Positions 1-7,649 of a DNA stretch of 64,000 nucleotides are shown one piece after another. Under the pieces are notes generated by a model. It was not told where the DNA came from. It did no database searches and was given only the letters and a program-made list of their open reading frames with translations. Position numbers and translations under genes: made by a program. The stretch's first letter is position 1; every line of letters starts with the position of its first letter. Source of the DNA: Pseudomonas sp. MWU16-30317 (GTDB lineage Bacteria > Pseudomonadota > Gammaproteobacteria > Pseudomonadales > Pseudomonadaceae); assembly GCF_020515695.1 (NCBI RefSeq), contig NZ_JAIWJA010000006.1:62001-126000 (forward strand), written 5' to 3'.

Positions 1-234
1 GGCTTCATGGTCGCCATCGAGCTGATCAAGGACGACGATCAACGCAGCGCCGACGCCGATCTGACGCAGCGCTTGATCGACCAGGCCCGCGTGGGCGGGC
101 TGCTGGTGATCAAGTGCGGGGTCTACCGCAACGTCCTGCGCTTCCTGGCGCCGTTGGTGACCACCGAAGCGCAGATCGACGAAGCCCTGCAGATTCTGTC
201 GGCGGCCTTGGCACGCGTCTTGATCACCAAGTAG
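1..234 (+). CDS. Class III aminotransferase, C-terminal fragment (cut by window edge)
   Basis: The window opens inside this gene; 77 codons up to the TAG stop are visible. The residues GLLVIKCGVYRNVLRFLAPL match the C-terminal small domain of class III PLP aminotransferases. They closely parallel the end of the GabT encoded at 4.9-6.2 kb (GLILLSCGTYGNVLRILVPL), so this is a GABA or omega-amino-acid aminotransferase paralogue. The PLP lysine lies outside the window. An HAD-like gene and an Lrp/AsnC regulator follow on the same strand, and the regulator may control it. The substrate cannot be inferred from this fragment. Confidence 0.85.
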   Translation, partial: GFMVAIELIKDDDQRSADADLTQRLIDQARVGGLLVIKCGVYRNVLRFLAPLVTTEAQIDEALQILSAALARVLITK

Positions 235-318
235 CCATCACTGCGCTGGCGCGGGGAGTGTTCTTCGCGCCGACGTGCACGCATTGAATGTTGGGCTGTA
301 TCGGAGGTTTGACTTGCC

Positions 319-975
319 ATGGGGCTGACTGAATATCGCGCACTGCTGATCGACTGCGATGAAGTATTGGTAGACCGCGACTCCGGGGTCTGGAGCGCCT
401 TGCAGCCCTTGCTCGAAAGCCGCAGTGGCGCGTCTGACCGGGCGCAGATCCTGGCCGAGTACAAGACCGTGATCGGCGCACTTTATCCACGGTTCGACGA
501 ACTGGGCTTCAGCGGCTTGCTGTGCTTTGCCCACCGCCAGATGGCCGAACGCCTGGGCATCAAGGCCAGCTGGGAGGAGGGCATGACCTTCGCCCGCTCG
601 GTGCCGACCTGGAGCGTGTTCGAGGATGCACCGGGGGCCATGCTGTACCTGCGCAAGTTCTACCGGCTGCTGGTGTTCGTGGACCGCGATGCCGAAGACC
701 GCGGCGTGCTGTGCGAGCGCCTCGGCTTGATGCCTGACGACCTGCTGTCGCCCGCAGCCTACCCGATCGAGCGCACCGATTGGCTCAGCGCGCTGGACAT
801 CGATCCGCGCCATACCCTGCGCCTGTCTCGGCCACCGGCCAGCGCCATGGCCGACGGCGGCCTGTGCCTGATCCGCCGCGACCGCGCCGACCACCGCCAA
901 CCGTGCCCGGCCGACGTGTGCATCAGCAGCATGGCGGACCTTGTCCGACAACATCAGCTGTCTTTACGGCGCTGA
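319..975 (+). CDS. HAD-superfamily-like hydrolase, degenerate
   Basis: This 218-residue protein starts with an HAD motif I (LLIDCDEVLVD), which keeps both aspartates of DxD. The later motifs are poor: the motif II Ser/Thr region reads LLVFVDRDAED, and no clear motif III lysine or motif IV acidic pair is visible. It resembles the haloacid-dehalogenase/phosphoglycolate-phosphatase type in size, with a helical cap region at about residues 30-110. It lies 84 bp after the aminotransferase and just before the Lrp regulator, so the three may form one catabolic unit. It may be a catalytically weak or inactive HAD protein. The substrate is unknown. Confidence 0.7.
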   Translation: MGLTEYRALLIDCDEVLVDRDSGVWSALQPLLESRSGASDRAQILAEYKTVIGALYPRFDELGFSGLLCFAHRQMAERLGIKASWEEGMTFARSVPTWSVFEDAPGAMLYLRKFYRLLVFVDRDAEDRGVLCERLGLMPDDLLSPAAYPIERTDWLSALDIDPRHTLRLSRPPASAMADGGLCLIRRDRADHRQPCPADVCISSMADLVRQHQLSLRR

Positions 976-1022
976 TTTTGCTAGAAGATTGACCACAACG
1001 AACGGCAGTGCAGAGGCGCGTA

Positions 1023-1511
1023 ATGGAAGGCTTGGTCAAACTGGATCGCATTGACATCAATATCCTGGTCGAGCTGCAAAAGGATGGACGCATGACTAAC
1101 GTCAGCCTCGCTGACGCGGTCGGGTTGTCCGCCAGCCCGTGCCTGCAACGGGTCAAACGCCTCGAGTCGGCCGGCTATATTTCCAGCTACAAGGCGCATC
1201 TGAACCTGGCGAAGATCACCGAATCGGTGACGGTGTTTACCGAAGTCTCGCTGAGCGATCATAAACGCGAGGATTTTGCCAAGTTCGAAGCGAATATCCG
1301 CCTGGTGGACGAGGTGCTGGAGTGTCATTTGATCAGCGGTGGGTATGACTATCTGGTGCGGTTCATGACCCGTAGCATTCAGCATTATCAGGATGTGATC
1401 GAGGAGTTGCTGGACAAGAATATCGGGATTTCGAAGTACTTCAGTTACATCGTGATCAAGTCGCCGGTGATGAAGGATGGGGTGCCGTTGAGGAAGTTGT
1501 TGCGGCATTGA
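1023..1511 (+). CDS. Lrp/AsnC family transcriptional regulator
   Basis: This 162-residue protein has the classic Lrp/AsnC layout. The N-terminal winged HTH (LDRIDINILVELQKDGR, then SASPCLQRVKRLESAGYI) is followed by a RAM/AsnC ligand-binding domain (ECHLISGGYDYLVRF). The ATG at 1023 is preferred over an in-frame GTG at 1008 because GAGG lies six bases upstream and family members begin near this point. Such regulators usually sense amino acids and control a neighbouring amino-acid gene. The aminotransferase fragment upstream is the obvious candidate target, which is an inference. Confidence 0.92.
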   Translation: MEGLVKLDRIDINILVELQKDGRMTNVSLADAVGLSASPCLQRVKRLESAGYISSYKAHLNLAKITESVTVFTEVSLSDHKREDFAKFEANIRLVDEVLECHLISGGYDYLVRFMTRSIQHYQDVIEELLDKNIGISKYFSYIVIKSPVMKDGVPLRKLLRH

Positions 1512-1699
1512 AGGGGGGATTCGATCGAGGCTGCTTTAGCATTGGTCGAAGCCGTTCAAGATGGGGATGCTGCAGATGACAATACGCTGATCCGGTCGAT
1601 GCCTGTAGCCTGTGAAGTTAGTGGTGAGCCTCAGCCTTTCGATGCTTGTGGGGGGGTGGTCGGATGGCCCACGACAAACGCGCTGAAACAAGCGCTGCC

Positions 1700-2275
1700 T
1701 CAAATTAAAAACTCAAAGATTGATAATAGCTTCACGGTCTCGGGCAGCTTTTGTTGAAGCAACTTATCGAGGTACTGCCTTGCGCTCAGTGGTGGCATTT
1801 TCAATGATGCACGCTGGCGCCTGGCAGCTTCCAGTACGGCTGCTTGATCTAGATCCCACAGATCGGCAATGAAGTCGTCAGGGTGCAAAGACTCTATATC
1901 GAAGGCTTCAAGGGTATTCTTGGGGAAATCCTTGAGGTTGAAAGTCACGATGACGGAAGCGTTGCACTTGATCGCTGCGGCTAGGACATGTCTGTCGTCT
2001 ACATCGGGTAGCTTCAGGCCTTCGATCAGCTGTTCGTAGTCAGTGACCAAGCCGTCAGGCACAGCTGCATCCATCAGTGAGGACGTCCTGTCCAACTGTT
2101 CCCGGTTGAGCTCAGGGCGATTCACTAAAAGATTACGCTTCCACTCCTCATGGATTTGCTCTGACCACCGTGCGCGATACACACCGGTTAGCGCCAGATG
2201 CATCAGGAAATCACGCAGCGGGGCAGGGTAAAGCACGTTCGCATCATAAACCGCTGTGAACGGCGAACACCTCAT
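1700..2275 (-). CDS. PIN-domain protein, probable toxin of a type II TA pair
   Basis: This 191-residue protein begins with a PIN-domain signature (AVYDANVLYP, Asp11). Further acidic residues occur at the usual places: Glu43/Glu44, Asp93/Asp94 in DVDDRHVLAAA, and Asp116 after VIVTFN. PIN proteins are Mg-dependent ribonucleases, and in VapC-type toxins they cut tRNA or rRNA. The start overlaps the stop of the upstream HTH gene by four bases, which is typical of an antitoxin-toxin pair. At about 190 residues it is longer than classical VapC (about 130 residues), placing it with the PIN_3-like proteins that pair with excisionase-type HTH partners. Toxicity is inferred, not shown. Confidence 0.8.
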   Translation of the reverse strand: MRCSPFTAVYDANVLYPAPLRDFLMHLALTGVYRARWSEQIHEEWKRNLLVNRPELNREQLDRTSSLMDAAVPDGLVTDYEQLIEGLKLPDVDDRHVLAAAIKCNASVIVTFNLKDFPKNTLEAFDIESLHPDDFIADLWDLDQAAVLEAARRQRASLKMPPLSARQYLDKLLQQKLPETVKLLSIFEFLI

Positions 2276-2739
2276 TCGTATCCCATCCCCAGTTCCTGGG
2301 CTTGCGCCGCCAACTCGTCCATTGCCGAACGACTTGCGTGATCGCGCTTTTCCTTATACGCCATCAAGTCAGCGAATTTGACCCTGCGGTGGCGGCCCGT
2401 CTTCGTGTGGGGCAACGCACCTTCATCCAGCAGCTTCACCAGGTGTGGCCGGGAAACATTAAGGATGTCCGCGCCTTCCTGAGTGGTCAGCTCGGCATGA
2501 ATCGGCACGACCTTGACGGCATTGCCTAGCGCCAGTTCGCTGAGGATTTCGCCGAGCAAGCGCAGAGCGAATGTCGGCAGTTCGACGATTTCACGATGCT
2601 GGCTCTCACCCACCAGTTCAATCTGTTGAGTTTCAAGCTTAGTGGACAGGAACGCGGCCAACTGGCGGCTTGACTCCACGGCGGCAGCAATTTCCTTCGC
2701 GTCAGGAAGCGCAGTGCGGGTGAGGTCGGCGGTGAACAT
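2272..2739 (-). CDS. Excisionase/MerR-type HTH protein, probable antitoxin
   Basis: The C-terminal half carries an excisionase-like winged HTH (LTTQEGADILNVSRPHLVKL followed by LPHTKTGRHRRVKFADLMAY). The N-terminal half is helical, with no recognised domain. Several ATGs crowd the start. The ATG at 2739 is preferred because GGAG sits six bases before it, giving 155 residues. The gene overlaps the PIN gene by four bases, so the two are translationally coupled. As in other TA operons this protein probably binds its own promoter in 2740-2868 and is neutralising, but that is inference. Confidence 0.8.
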   Translation of the reverse strand: MFTADLTRTALPDAKEIAAAVESSRQLAAFLSTKLETQQIELVGESQHREIVELPTFALRLLGEILSELALGNAVKVVPIHAELTTQEGADILNVSRPHLVKLLDEGALPHTKTGRHRRVKFADLMAYKEKRDHASRSAMDELAAQAQELGMGYE

Positions 2740-2868
2740 GATCATCTCCATAAAGGCTGTATTGAGCTGTGACCGAGTGCACGTTCGCCAGCTACGAGGC
2801 CTTTATATTCGAAATCAAAGATAATCGCAATAAACGAAACGATCCTGTCATCAGAACCAGCCGCCCAC

Positions 2869-2904
2869 AAAAAAGCCCTGACTCTTGCGAGCCAGGGCTT
2901 TTTT
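2869..2904 (-). terminator. Bidirectional rho-independent terminator
   Basis: A perfect 12-bp stem (AAAAAAGCCCTG with CAGGGCTTTTTT) encloses a 12-base loop. On the minus strand it lies 12 bases past the tRNA-Arg 3' end and has a T-run, so it should terminate the tRNA transcript. The opposite T-run would also stop plus-strand transcripts. Confidence 0.85.
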
Positions 2905-2916
2905 GTTTGCAATCAA

Positions 2917-2993
2917 TGGTGCACCAGGCGGGATTCGAACCCACGACCCCTGCCTTCGGAGGGCAGTACTCTATCCAGCTGAGCTACTGGTGC
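2917..2993 (-). tRNA. tRNA-Arg (anticodon CCG)
   Basis: Read on the minus strand this is a complete 77-base cloverleaf with encoded CCA. The acceptor GCACCAG pairs with CTGGTGC, followed by discriminator A. The D arm is AGCTCAGCTGGATAGAGT. The anticodon stem CTGCC/GGCAG holds the loop CTCCGAA, giving anticodon CCG for codon CGG. The T arm carries GGTTCGAATCC. It stands alone, with a terminator directly downstream. Its 3' end faces the PIN/HTH pair, a common integration geometry, but no duplicated 3' end was seen nearby. Confidence 0.97.
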
Positions 2994-3303
2994 AGCGCGG
3001 GCGCCATCATACCCATCTCGATACCCGTCGTCCATGGCGACGAACTGCACATCATTTCAGGATGTATGTGGTCAAACCCCACACAGTGAGTGGAAAAACC
3101 CACACCTGCCGCTACAATTGTTCTTTTTTTCGAACGGCCTATTGTCCTTTGGCCCCATAGATCCTAGGATTCGTTTGAGATTTCAAACGCTATTGTCTGG
3201 TCGCTGACGCCCTGCACCCACCTGTGCAAACCGTCGCTTCAGCCTGGGCACCTTTTCATATTTATCCTCGCGCCCGCCAACGGGTGCCGTTAAGGAAGCC
3301 GAC
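2994..3303. other. Intergenic region between tRNA-Arg and gabD
   Basis: No gene is visible in these 310 bases. The region must hold the minus-strand tRNA promoter and the plus-strand gabD promoter. The only striking element is the palindrome at 3172-3189, annotated separately. The gabD start has a weak AAGGA-type ribosome site at about 3293. Confidence 0.6.
3172..3189. promoter_or_regulatory. Palindrome upstream of gabD, possible operator
   Basis: CGTTTGA-GATT-TCAAACG is a perfect 7-bp inverted repeat around a 4-bp centre, 115 bp before the gabD start. Its size fits a dimeric regulator site. The cognate regulator is not identifiable from the window. Confidence 0.4.
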
Positions 3304-4746
3304 ATGCAGCTCAAAGATTCGTCCTTGTTCCGCCAGCAAGCCTATGTCGATGGTGCCTGGCTCGATGCGGACAGCGGTCAGACCATCAAGGTCAACAACC
3401 CAGCCACCAATGAAATCATCGGCACCGTGCCAAAAATGGGCGCCGCCGAGACTCGCCGTGCCATCGAGGCTGCCGACAAGGCGCTGCCGGCCTGGCGTGC
3501 TCTTACCGCTAAAGAGCGCTCGGGCAAGCTGCGTCGCTGGTACGAACTGATGCTCGAGAACCAGGACGACCTCGGCCGCCTGATGACACTGGAGCAGGGC
3601 AAGCCGCTGGCTGAGGCCAAGGGCGAGATCGCCTATGCCGCGTCGTTTATCGAGTGGTTTGCCGAGGAGGCCAAGCGCGTCTATGGCGACACCATTCCGG
3701 GCCACCAGCCGGACAAGCGCCTGATCGTGATCAAGCAGCCGATTGGCGTGACCGCGGCCATCACACCGTGGAACTTCCCGGCGGCGATGATCACCCGTAA
3801 AGCCGGCCCGGCGCTGGCCGCCGGTTGCACCATGGTGCTCAAGCCCGCGTCGCAAACGCCGTTCTCGGCGTTGGCTCTGGCTGAGCTGGCTGAGCGTGCC
3901 GGCATCCCTAAAGGTGTGTTCAGCGTAGTCACCGGCAGCGCCGGCGACATCGGCAGCGAGCTGACCAGCAACCCGATCGTGCGCAAACTGAGCTTCACCG
4001 GCTCGACCGAAATCGGTCGTCAGTTGATGGCCGAGTGCGCCAAGGACATCAAGAAAGTCTCGCTGGAGCTGGGTGGCAACGCGCCCTTCATCGTGTTCGA
4101 CGACGCGGACCTGGATAAGGCCGTCGAAGGCGCGATTATCTCCAAGTACCGCAACAACGGCCAGACCTGCGTGTGCGCCAACCGCCTGTACGTGCAGGAC
4201 GGCGTGTACGAAGCGTTCGCCGAGAAGCTCAAGGTTGCGGTGTCCAAGCTCAAGATCGGTAACGGCCTGGAAGACGGCATCACCACCGGCCCGCTGATCG
4301 ACGACAAAGCCGTCGCCAAGGTCAAGGAACACATCGCCGACGCCCTGAGCAAAGGCGCCAAGGTGCTGACCGGTGGCAACGCGCTGGAAGGCAGTTTCTT
4401 CGAGCCGACCGTGCTGGTCAACGTCTCCAAGGACGCCGCCGTGGCCAAGGAAGAGACCTTCGGCCCACTGGCGCCGCTGTTCCGCTTTACCGATGAAGCC
4501 GAAGTCATCGCCATGGCCAACGATACCGAGTTCGGCCTGGCGTCGTACTTCTATGCCCGCGACCTGAGCCGCGTGTTCCGTGTGGCTGAAGCGCTGGAAT
4601 ACGGCATGGTTGGCATCAACACCGGCTTGATCTCCAACGAGGTCGCGCCGTTTGGTGGGATCAAGGCGTCGGGCCTGGGCCGTGAAGGCTCCAAGTACGG
4701 CATCGAGGACTATCTGGAAATCAAATACCTCTGCATTTCGGTCTGA
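3304..4746 (+). CDS. gabD: NADP-dependent succinate-semialdehyde dehydrogenase
   Basis: GabD oxidises succinate semialdehyde to succinate, the last step of GABA catabolism. The 480-residue length and motifs fit the aldehyde dehydrogenase family: ITPWNFP at about 153-159, the cofactor-binding FTGSTEIG at about 231, Glu255 in VSLELGGN, and the catalytic Cys289 in NNGQTCVCANR. The paired cysteines (Cys289, Cys291) are typical of GabD and give redox sensitivity in E. coli GabD. gabT follows 177 bp downstream on the same strand, making the usual gabDT unit. A hairpin in that gap may tune relative expression. Confidence 0.96.
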   Translation: MQLKDSSLFRQQAYVDGAWLDADSGQTIKVNNPATNEIIGTVPKMGAAETRRAIEAADKALPAWRALTAKERSGKLRRWYELMLENQDDLGRLMTLEQGKPLAEAKGEIAYAASFIEWFAEEAKRVYGDTIPGHQPDKRLIVIKQPIGVTAAITPWNFPAAMITRKAGPALAAGCTMVLKPASQTPFSALALAELAERAGIPKGVFSVVTGSAGDIGSELTSNPIVRKLSFTGSTEIGRQLMAECAKDIKKVSLELGGNAPFIVFDDADLDKAVEGAIISKYRNNGQTCVCANRLYVQDGVYEAFAEKLKVAVSKLKIGNGLEDGITTGPLIDDKAVAKVKEHIADALSKGAKVLTGGNALEGSFFEPTVLVNVSKDAAVAKEETFGPLAPLFRFTDEAEVIAMANDTEFGLASYFYARDLSRVFRVAEALEYGMVGINTGLISNEVAPFGGIKASGLGREGSKYGIEDYLEIKYLCISV

Positions 4747-4765
4747 CCGGCAGCGGTAGTACCCA

Positions 4766-4796
4766 CCCTTGGGGCGCGAGAGCGACGCTCCAAGGG
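4766..4796. other. Intercistronic hairpin between gabD and gabT
   Basis: CCCTTGGGGCG pairs with CGCTCCAAGGG (one mismatch) across a nine-base loop. No T-run follows, so it is more likely an mRNA-stabilising or attenuating hairpin than a terminator. Confidence 0.5.
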
Positions 4797-4923
4797 CGTT
4801 TGGCCCGCACTATCATTTTCCAGTCGGGAGGCCGTGGCAGTCGATCATCGTATGCTGCCACCGTTGACCCTGGCTGTTTTCTCCTTGAACCACGCCGACC
4901 GATGAGCGGCGAATGAGGACATC

Positions 4924-6204
4924 ATGAGCAAGACCAACGAATCCCTGATGCAGCGCCGCGTCGCTGCCGTACCCCGCGGCGTGGGCCAGATTCACCCGAT
5001 CTTCGCCGAGTCGGCGCAGAACGCTACCGTGACTGACGTCGAAGGCCGCGAGTTCATCGACTTCGCCGGCGGTATTGCGGTGCTCAACACCGGCCACGTG
5101 CATCCAAAAGTGATCGCCGCCGTTGAGGCGCAACTGCACAAGCTCACCCACACCTGCTTTCAGGTGCTGGCGTACGAGCCGTACGTTGAAGTGTGCGAAA
5201 AAATCAACGCCAAGGTGCCGGGCGACTTCGCCAAGAAGACCCTGCTGGTGACCACCGGTTCGGAAGCGGTCGAGAACGCCGTCAAGATCGCCCGTGCCGC
5301 TACCGGCCGTGCTGGCGTGATCGCCTTCACCGGCGCTTACCACGGCCGCACCATGATGACCTTGGGCCTGACCGGTAAAGTCGTGCCGTACTCGGCCGGC
5401 ATGGGCCTGATGCCCGGCGGTGTGTTCCGCGCCCTGTACCCGTGCGAGCTGCATGGCGTCAGCGTCGACGACTCCATCGCCAGCATCGAGCGCATCTTCA
5501 AAAACGATGCCGAGCCCAAGGACATCGCCGCGATCATCATCGAGCCGGTTCAGGGCGAGGGTGGTTTCTATGTGGCGCCGAAGGCGTTCATGACCCGCTT
5601 GCGCGCGCTGTGCGACCAGCACGGCATTCTGCTGATCGCCGACGAAGTACAGACCGGCGCTGGCCGTACGGGCACCTTCTTCGCCATGGAGCAAATGGGC
5701 GTGGTTGCTGACCTGACCACTTTCGCCAAGTCGATCGCGGGCGGCTTCCCGCTGGCCGGCGTGTGTGGCAAGGCCGAGTACATGGATGCCATCGCTCCAG
5801 GTGGCCTGGGCGGCACCTACGCTGGTAGCCCGATCGCCTGTGCGGCGGCGTTGGCGGTGATGGAGGTGTTCGAAGAAGAGCACCTGCTGGATCGCAGCAA
5901 GTCGGTGGGCGAGCTGATCGTCACCGAGCTCAAGGCGATTCAGGCCAAGTACCCGGTCATCGGCGATGTCCGTGCTCTGGGCGCGATGATCGCCATCGAG
6001 CTGTTCGAAGGCGGTGACAGCCACAAGCCGAACGCTGCAGCGGTGGCGCAGGTGGTCTCCAAGGCTCGCGACAAGGGCCTGATCCTGCTGTCCTGCGGCA
6101 CTTACGGCAACGTGTTGCGCATTCTGGTGCCGCTGACCGCACCGGACGAGCAACTGAAGCAAGGCCTGGCCATCATCGAAGAGTGCTTCGCCGAACTGGC
6201 GTGA
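4924..6204 (+). CDS. gabT: 4-aminobutyrate aminotransferase
   Basis: GabT transfers the amino group of GABA to 2-oxoglutarate, giving succinate semialdehyde for GabD. The 426 residues show the class III aminotransferase pattern: the VTTGSEAVENAVK phosphate-binding loop, GAYHGRT, the cofactor aspartate in LLIADEVQTGAGRTG (Asp240), and the Schiff-base Lys269 in TTFAKSIAGGFPLAGV. A rho-independent terminator lies 18 bases past the stop. GABA from the putrescine route encoded by the spu genes at 40-50 kb would feed this enzyme. Confidence 0.96.
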   Translation: MSKTNESLMQRRVAAVPRGVGQIHPIFAESAQNATVTDVEGREFIDFAGGIAVLNTGHVHPKVIAAVEAQLHKLTHTCFQVLAYEPYVEVCEKINAKVPGDFAKKTLLVTTGSEAVENAVKIARAATGRAGVIAFTGAYHGRTMMTLGLTGKVVPYSAGMGLMPGGVFRALYPCELHGVSVDDSIASIERIFKNDAEPKDIAAIIIEPVQGEGGFYVAPKAFMTRLRALCDQHGILLIADEVQTGAGRTGTFFAMEQMGVVADLTTFAKSIAGGFPLAGVCGKAEYMDAIAPGGLGGTYAGSPIACAAALAVMEVFEEEHLLDRSKSVGELIVTELKAIQAKYPVIGDVRALGAMIAIELFEGGDSHKPNAAAVAQVVSKARDKGLILLSCGTYGNVLRILVPLTAPDEQLKQGLAIIEECFAELA

Positions 6205-6221
6205 GTTCTCATCGTTGAATG

Positions 6222-6250
6222 AAAAAACCCGCTTCGGCGGGTTTTTTTTT
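6222..6250 (+). terminator. Rho-independent terminator after gabT
   Basis: A CCCGC-TTCG-GCGGG stem with a UUCG tetraloop is preceded by six A and followed by nine T. It is a textbook intrinsic terminator ending the gabDT transcript. Confidence 0.95.
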
Positions 6251-6318
6251 GCACAAACGGCAATACCGGCCGTTAATAAGTAGATCAATAGCCTTTTGAT
6301 TGCAGGGAGCGACTGAAG

Positions 6319-7524
6319 ATGAGCGAAGAGTCGGTGACGGCGCCGCGAATACTGATTGCGGAGACCGACCCTTGGACCCGTGACCTCTTGACCCAGATTA
6401 TCCTGACCGTGCGCTGCGACGCTGTGGTGGACATCTGCGAGAACGGTTTGCAGGCGGTGGCCAGGCTGGCGCAGCATCCCGATCTGGTGCTGGCCTCGCG
6501 CGAGCTTTCGGGCGTGGATGGGCTGGACCTGTTGCGCCACGCGCGGCGGACCCGGTCGGATCGCATCCTGCCGTTCATCCTGATCAGCAGCCGCAGCGAC
6601 GCCGCCAGCGTGCGCGAGGCCTTGCCACTGGCGCCTACGGCGTATCTGACCAAACCCCTGAATGTCGAGTCACTGCGCCAACGCCTCGAAACCTTGCTGC
6701 TCAGCGGCGGCGCCCCGGTATTTTGTGAAGTGCCGGCGATCATGCCGGGGATGGTCCTCAATCGGTTTCTGGACAGCCGCCGCGAGCAGTCCGACGGTGC
6801 GCCGTTGTTGGCGGACGTGCAGGTGGCGGTCAAGCGCAGCCTGCAGGCTGATGGCTTGAACCTCAAGTTGCTGGAAGAAGAGGTGCGCGCCGATCCGCAG
6901 ATCACTGCCGTGCTAATCGCTGCCGCCAACAGTGCCGCGCAGCACCGCGAAGGCCCGGCGCAAACCCTGTTGCAGGCCATGAACCGACTGGGCGCGACCC
7001 AGAGCATGAACCTGATCCTGGGCCTGACGCTCAAGCGGGCCGCACGGCTCACCGACCCGCGCCTGGCCGAGCCTGCCGAGCACTATTGGGACTTGTCGTT
7101 GCACACCGCTGAATACGGGCGCACGTTGGCGCGTTTGATGGGCCTCGACCAGGAACGTTGTTACTGCGCGGGGCTGCTGCACTGCCTAGGCGACCTGGCG
7201 CTGCTGCGCTGTCTGCAGGAATGGACCCTGGCCGGCGGTAGCCTTTCGGAAGAAGACATCCCCAACTCCCTGAAGCAATACGGTGCGGGTTTTGGCTCGG
7301 CGCTGCGCACGCGCTGGCGGCTGCCGCTGGAACTGCGCGAGCTGATCGCGGCGATCTACCAGTTGGGCGGCGGGGTGTATTCGCGTGATGCCTTGGCGAT
7401 GAATCTGGCGGCGCAGATGGCTCGGCTCAAGCCGGGCGAGGATCTGGACGCGGTGATTAAAGGCAAGACCGCGCGGTTACTGAAGATCAGCCCGGTGGAG
7501 TTGCAGCGGATGCGACGTAGCTGA
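6319..7524 (+). CDS. Receiver-like plus HDOD domain protein with degenerate receiver
   Basis: Residues 10-125 form a CheY-like receiver fold (RILIAETDPWTRDLL, PDLVLASRELSGVDGLDLL, AYLTKPL with Lys112). The phosphoacceptor aspartate is replaced by Ser60, because CheY-type PDLVLLD reads PDLVLAS here. Residues about 145-360 match an HDOD domain (LLEEEVRADPQITAVLIAAANSA, then a histidine/aspartate-poor helical domain). HDOD proteins act as non-enzymatic signalling scaffolds in pseudomonads. The protein is probably a phosphorylation-independent regulator. It stands alone, between the gabT terminator and a convergent diguanylate cyclase gene. Confidence 0.85.
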   Translation: MSEESVTAPRILIAETDPWTRDLLTQIILTVRCDAVVDICENGLQAVARLAQHPDLVLASRELSGVDGLDLLRHARRTRSDRILPFILISSRSDAASVREALPLAPTAYLTKPLNVESLRQRLETLLLSGGAPVFCEVPAIMPGMVLNRFLDSRREQSDGAPLLADVQVAVKRSLQADGLNLKLLEEEVRADPQITAVLIAAANSAAQHREGPAQTLLQAMNRLGATQSMNLILGLTLKRAARLTDPRLAEPAEHYWDLSLHTAEYGRTLARLMGLDQERCYCAGLLHCLGDLALLRCLQEWTLAGGSLSEEDIPNSLKQYGAGFGSALRTRWRLPLELRELIAAIYQLGGGVYSRDALAMNLAAQMARLKPGEDLDAVIKGKTARLLKISPVELQRMRRS

Positions 7525-7589
7525 GCGCGTAGTGGCCTGATGGGCTGTGCGTCCCCAATGCTGTTCACTTTGCTTGCACAGGTAAACGA

Positions 7590-7623
7590 CTGTGGGAGCA
7601 AGGCTTGCCCGCGAAGAGGCCGG
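7590..7623 (+). repeat. REP element
   Basis: This is a single Pseudomonas REP unit (CTGTGGGAGCAAGGCTTGCC then CGCGAAGAGGCC). It lies in the gap between the convergent HDOD and diguanylate cyclase genes. Confidence 0.85.
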
Positions 7624-7649
7624 GCACTGCCAGCCCGTCTCGATAAAGA

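Noticed and set aside
1542..1757. 71-codon frame after the Lrp gene
   Set aside because: It has no ribosome site and no recognisable motif, and it overlaps the 3' end of the PIN gene.
2917..2993. tRNA-Arg as attachment site of a mobile element carrying the PIN/HTH pair
   Set aside because: No duplicate of the tRNA 3' end and no integrase gene were found between 1512 and 2916.
4813..6540. 575-codon frame antisense to gabT
   Set aside because: It is the shadow of gabT and its terminator region; no motif or ribosome site supports it.
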